From NCBI GenBank assembly GCA_003049485.1, contig PYST01000034.1:1-64000 (forward strand): a DNA stretch of 64,000 bases. The letters are read 5' to 3'. The notes beneath the pieces are model-generated. The model was not told where the DNA came from. It saw only the letters and a program-made list of their open reading frames with translations, and did no database searches. Made by a program: the position numbers and the translations under genes. Of the stretch, positions 61,534 to 64,000 are shown one piece after another (the stretch's first letter is position 1; every line of letters begins with the position of its first letter). This DNA comes from Ophioceras dolichostomum (lineage: Eukaryota; Ascomycota; Sordariomycetes; Magnaporthales; Ophioceraceae).

Positions 61534-62543
61534 CGCAGAGTCGTTTCTTTTCAAGGACGTCGACGTGCTTTAGTTTACTCTAGAATCTCAAATCGCGACG
61601 CTTGAGGAGAATCTGACTAACAAACCCCGAGGATTGAGCTTGTAGATTTTGTCGAAAGGGGTGTCCGCCTCGATATCTTTCTGCAACAATCGAGAGATCG
61701 CTTTCTTTTCTTTTTTCCCCCTCAGTCTTCCTTATCTCAATCTTATGAGTCAATATGAATAAACCCGTCAGCAAGCGTGTTCGGCGCTCTCTGGCTTTGG
61801 CACTTGATAGGAACAGCCGGATTCTAGCCTCCGATGCGGGGATGATCCACACGCGTATGCCGAGGCCGGATCTCAAAGGACTCGTTCCTCATCGGCACAC
61901 GTATAATCGGCATATATCGGCCCGCACTTGCACCGAAAGGAGGCTTGGCACATCGCCGGCGTAGTTCGTGCTTTGGGGGAACTCGTGACCGGCTTCCAAC
62001 CTCGGACTGAACGCTGTTGCTGCGAGCGGAGATGCGACGGTTCAGGTTCTCGTACCAAGCCTCCGTAGCTGCTTAAGTTGATTAATCGACACATAGTTTA
62101 CGACGTAGACGAGGCCGAAAAGCATCTCAGTTCTCGCGCACCCTTCCGAACGATCGATAAATTTGGCCAAAATGTTCGCAAATCAGTCAGGCGCCCATAG
62201 TGCCTCTGTGTCGACAGCCTTGTCAAATGTTGCTAGAATTCATGCTCTGCCCAAGTCTGGATTTCTGCTTCTTCGAGTTGGCTGTGCAGTCGTAATGGCT
62301 TTGACTTGTGAATGGTTGTGTTGTGTCCAGAGGCCGGATGTGGTAATAAGCTTAAGGTCTGGCGTCCCCTTTCCGTCCATATGACGATGATATTTTGAGA
62401 TATTCGTCTCACCACGGTTAAGATTTTTCAATGACTGCCTACAAACTGCCTAGTACGCTTCCACAGGATCAGCCTCGGAGTCAAGTTCTCTCACAGGCCG
62501 ACCACTCACCCCTCCACAGTCTCGGGCCTCCACGACGCTTGCC
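61534..62543. promoter_or_regulatory. Divergent intergenic region
   Basis: Lies between the starts of the aldolase-like gene (-) and the unrecognised gene at 62544 (+). No coding sequence or RNA gene is seen. It probably holds both promoters. Confidence 0.45.
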
Positions 62544-64000
62544 ATGGAGGAGACCCAAGCCTCGAGTTCCGAGTTACAGAGGGAAGGCGGAAATTCCGAA
62601 TCTGTCCAAGAAGGCGGAAGCGCGAACCGGCAGCAGGTGAAGCGGAAATTGCAACCCGACTCAACGCTGCCTGGCAAGCCACATGATAGATTCAAGCGCC
62701 CATGCTTTGGAGTCACCAAGGACGAGCCGTCCAGCCCAAACCTAGACATACGGCTGTCGGGACTTTCGCTGGACCAGTCCCTCTTGGACAAACGAGAGCG
62801 GACCGAGAGTCATACGAAGAAACTGTCGGATGAGCACACATATGACCATGGACTCGGAGCAGCCGAAGATGGAGCGCCCATCAACCAACCGTCGGAGGTT
62901 CCGACAGAGACCAAGCCTGAACACGAAGGAGGTTCCGCAAATCAAGACAGCCCCGAAAGCGAATCGAGAACTAGTGCCACTGATGCCGGCACAAACTCCT
63001 CATCCGGCCAGCAAACAAAACTCCATGATGAGAAGGCAAGATCTCAGTCAGACATTTCCCGAAAGCAGTTTATTGAAGACGTCTACGTCGACTATGTCAA
63101 AAACGAGTTGTAAGTCTCTTCTGCGGCGACCCTCTTCTCCCATTGAGTCTAGCCGACTGCGGCGAAACTTCTAGCCGAAAGAGCCCATTTCCTTCTCTTG
63201 TCTATGAAGGTACGGAAGCTGATAGATGCATGGGATGATCGGATGGACATAGCACGTTGAAGAGTCTGGGACCGAGGAGTATCACCACGGACCCCTTCGT
63301 GAACACGGAATTCGAGGTCCCGTTCACAAACAAAAGCTATCGACTAGTGCGCGACGGGGTGGTCTATAACGCCGAGGGCGCTACTGTTGAGGAAGCGCAC
63401 CTCGAAGGGGCATGTCTTCCCGGAAACCATAGCGAGCCTCCTGATAATCACCAAAACTTCGTCCAGCGGCTTAGGGCCTGGGGCGCACGGACAGGCAAAA
63501 TGATGAGGGTAGATTGCACCGAGATGACGTTCGACTTGGTAGACAATGTCTTCGTTCAAGAAGACGGAAAGACGCTTGCCGAGGCAGGGATCTGCGCTGG
63601 CCGGGAGGTGGATGTCACCAGGACGAAGGTGTTGAGCCGCCAGGAGGGGGTAAAAATGGCCATGTACAGTGCCACCATGTGAGCCTACCACCATCCCCTT
63701 GATACCAGTCGTCTTCGCCACTAGACGAGGAAGAGGGGAGTCAACAAATTCAAGAGGAAACGGGAGGTGTGTTAGGCTAACCGAAGCCATCAACCCTATC
63801 TCACATCTTTACAGCCCGGACCCCGAATGCGGCAGCCTGGAGCCATGGGTGTGGTTCGAGATTTATCCGCCGCCGCTGGTCGTCGACCTGCCCTCAGCGG
63901 ACCAGATGCGAACGCCACCACCACCAGAGAAGGCGCCCTTGGCGTACATCACGACGGCGTTCGCGTTTCCTGCGACGAAGGCGGTCCTCCACTTCAGACG
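62544..64000 (+). CDS. Unrecognised protein, 5' part only (runs off the window)
   Basis: I do not recognise the family. Three exons are visible: 62544-63109, 63253-63678 and 63815 onward, still open at 64000. Donors are GTAAGT and GTGAGC, acceptors CATAG and TTACAG; both joins are phase 2 and keep frame. The first about 150 residues are Ser/Glu/Lys-rich and likely disordered (start MEETQASSSELQREGG). The end of exon 1 (SRKQFIEDVYVDYVKNEL) and exon 2 (TTDPFVNTEFEVPFTNKSYR, then RLRAWGARTGKMMRVDCTEM) look folded, and exon 3 begins PDPECGSLEPWVWFEIYPPP. The region around VFVQEDGKTLAEAGICAGRE resembles a ubiquitin-like beta-grasp turn only loosely. ATG 62544 sits in GCCATGG, a good start context. 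Confidence 0.72.

Overview
The window is a stretch of chromosome from a filamentous ascomycete (Pezizomycotina, most likely a Sordariomycete). The signs are GC-rich genes on both strands, short GT-AG introns with CTAAC-like branch points, no operons, and proteins typical of this group (HDA1 with an Arb2 tail, DASH Dad2, shugoshin, CRM1 with fungal features). No rRNA, tRNA, CRISPR array, intact transposon or viral gene was found. All gene models below were assembled by eye from splice signals and protein-family conservation. The exon joins keep frame and restore known motifs, but nothing was checked against transcripts or databases.

Left part (0-32.6 kb), normal gene density: a Rab11/Ypt31 GTPase (+), the ribosome-assembly factor BRX1 (+), an F-box protein (+), class II histone deacetylase HDA1 (+), a membrane-anchored type-B carboxylesterase-like protein (-), a large basic low-complexity protein with two FELPGEA repeats (-), the kinetochore subunit Dad2 (-) head-to-head with the cohesin protector shugoshin (+), the retromer subunit Vps29 (-), an alanine-glyoxylate/serine-pyruvate aminotransferase (+) and the nuclear exportin CRM1 (+). 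These are housekeeping genes for trafficking, nuclear export, ribosome biogenesis, chromatin and mitosis.

Middle and right part (32.6-59.8 kb): about 27 kb in which I can support only one gene, a 162-residue ECL1-type zinc-binding protein at 48.9 kb. The rest is not AT-rich and shows no transposon remains. It is full of microsatellites, polypurine/polypyrimidine runs and a dispersed CCTACCTAGGTAGG-like motif. A 40-N assembly gap between poly-G runs lies at 50.95 kb.

Right end: a class II aldolase/adducin-type gene (-) that splices cleanly in four exons but carries one in-frame TAA at codon 145, and the 5' part of an unrecognised gene (+) that runs off the window.

The most interesting points are the Dad2/shugoshin shared promoter, an AUG-less mitochondrial-presequence-like reading frame in front of the aminotransferase, the single nonsense codon in the aldolase-like gene, and the 27-kb gene-poor block around the ECL1-type gene.
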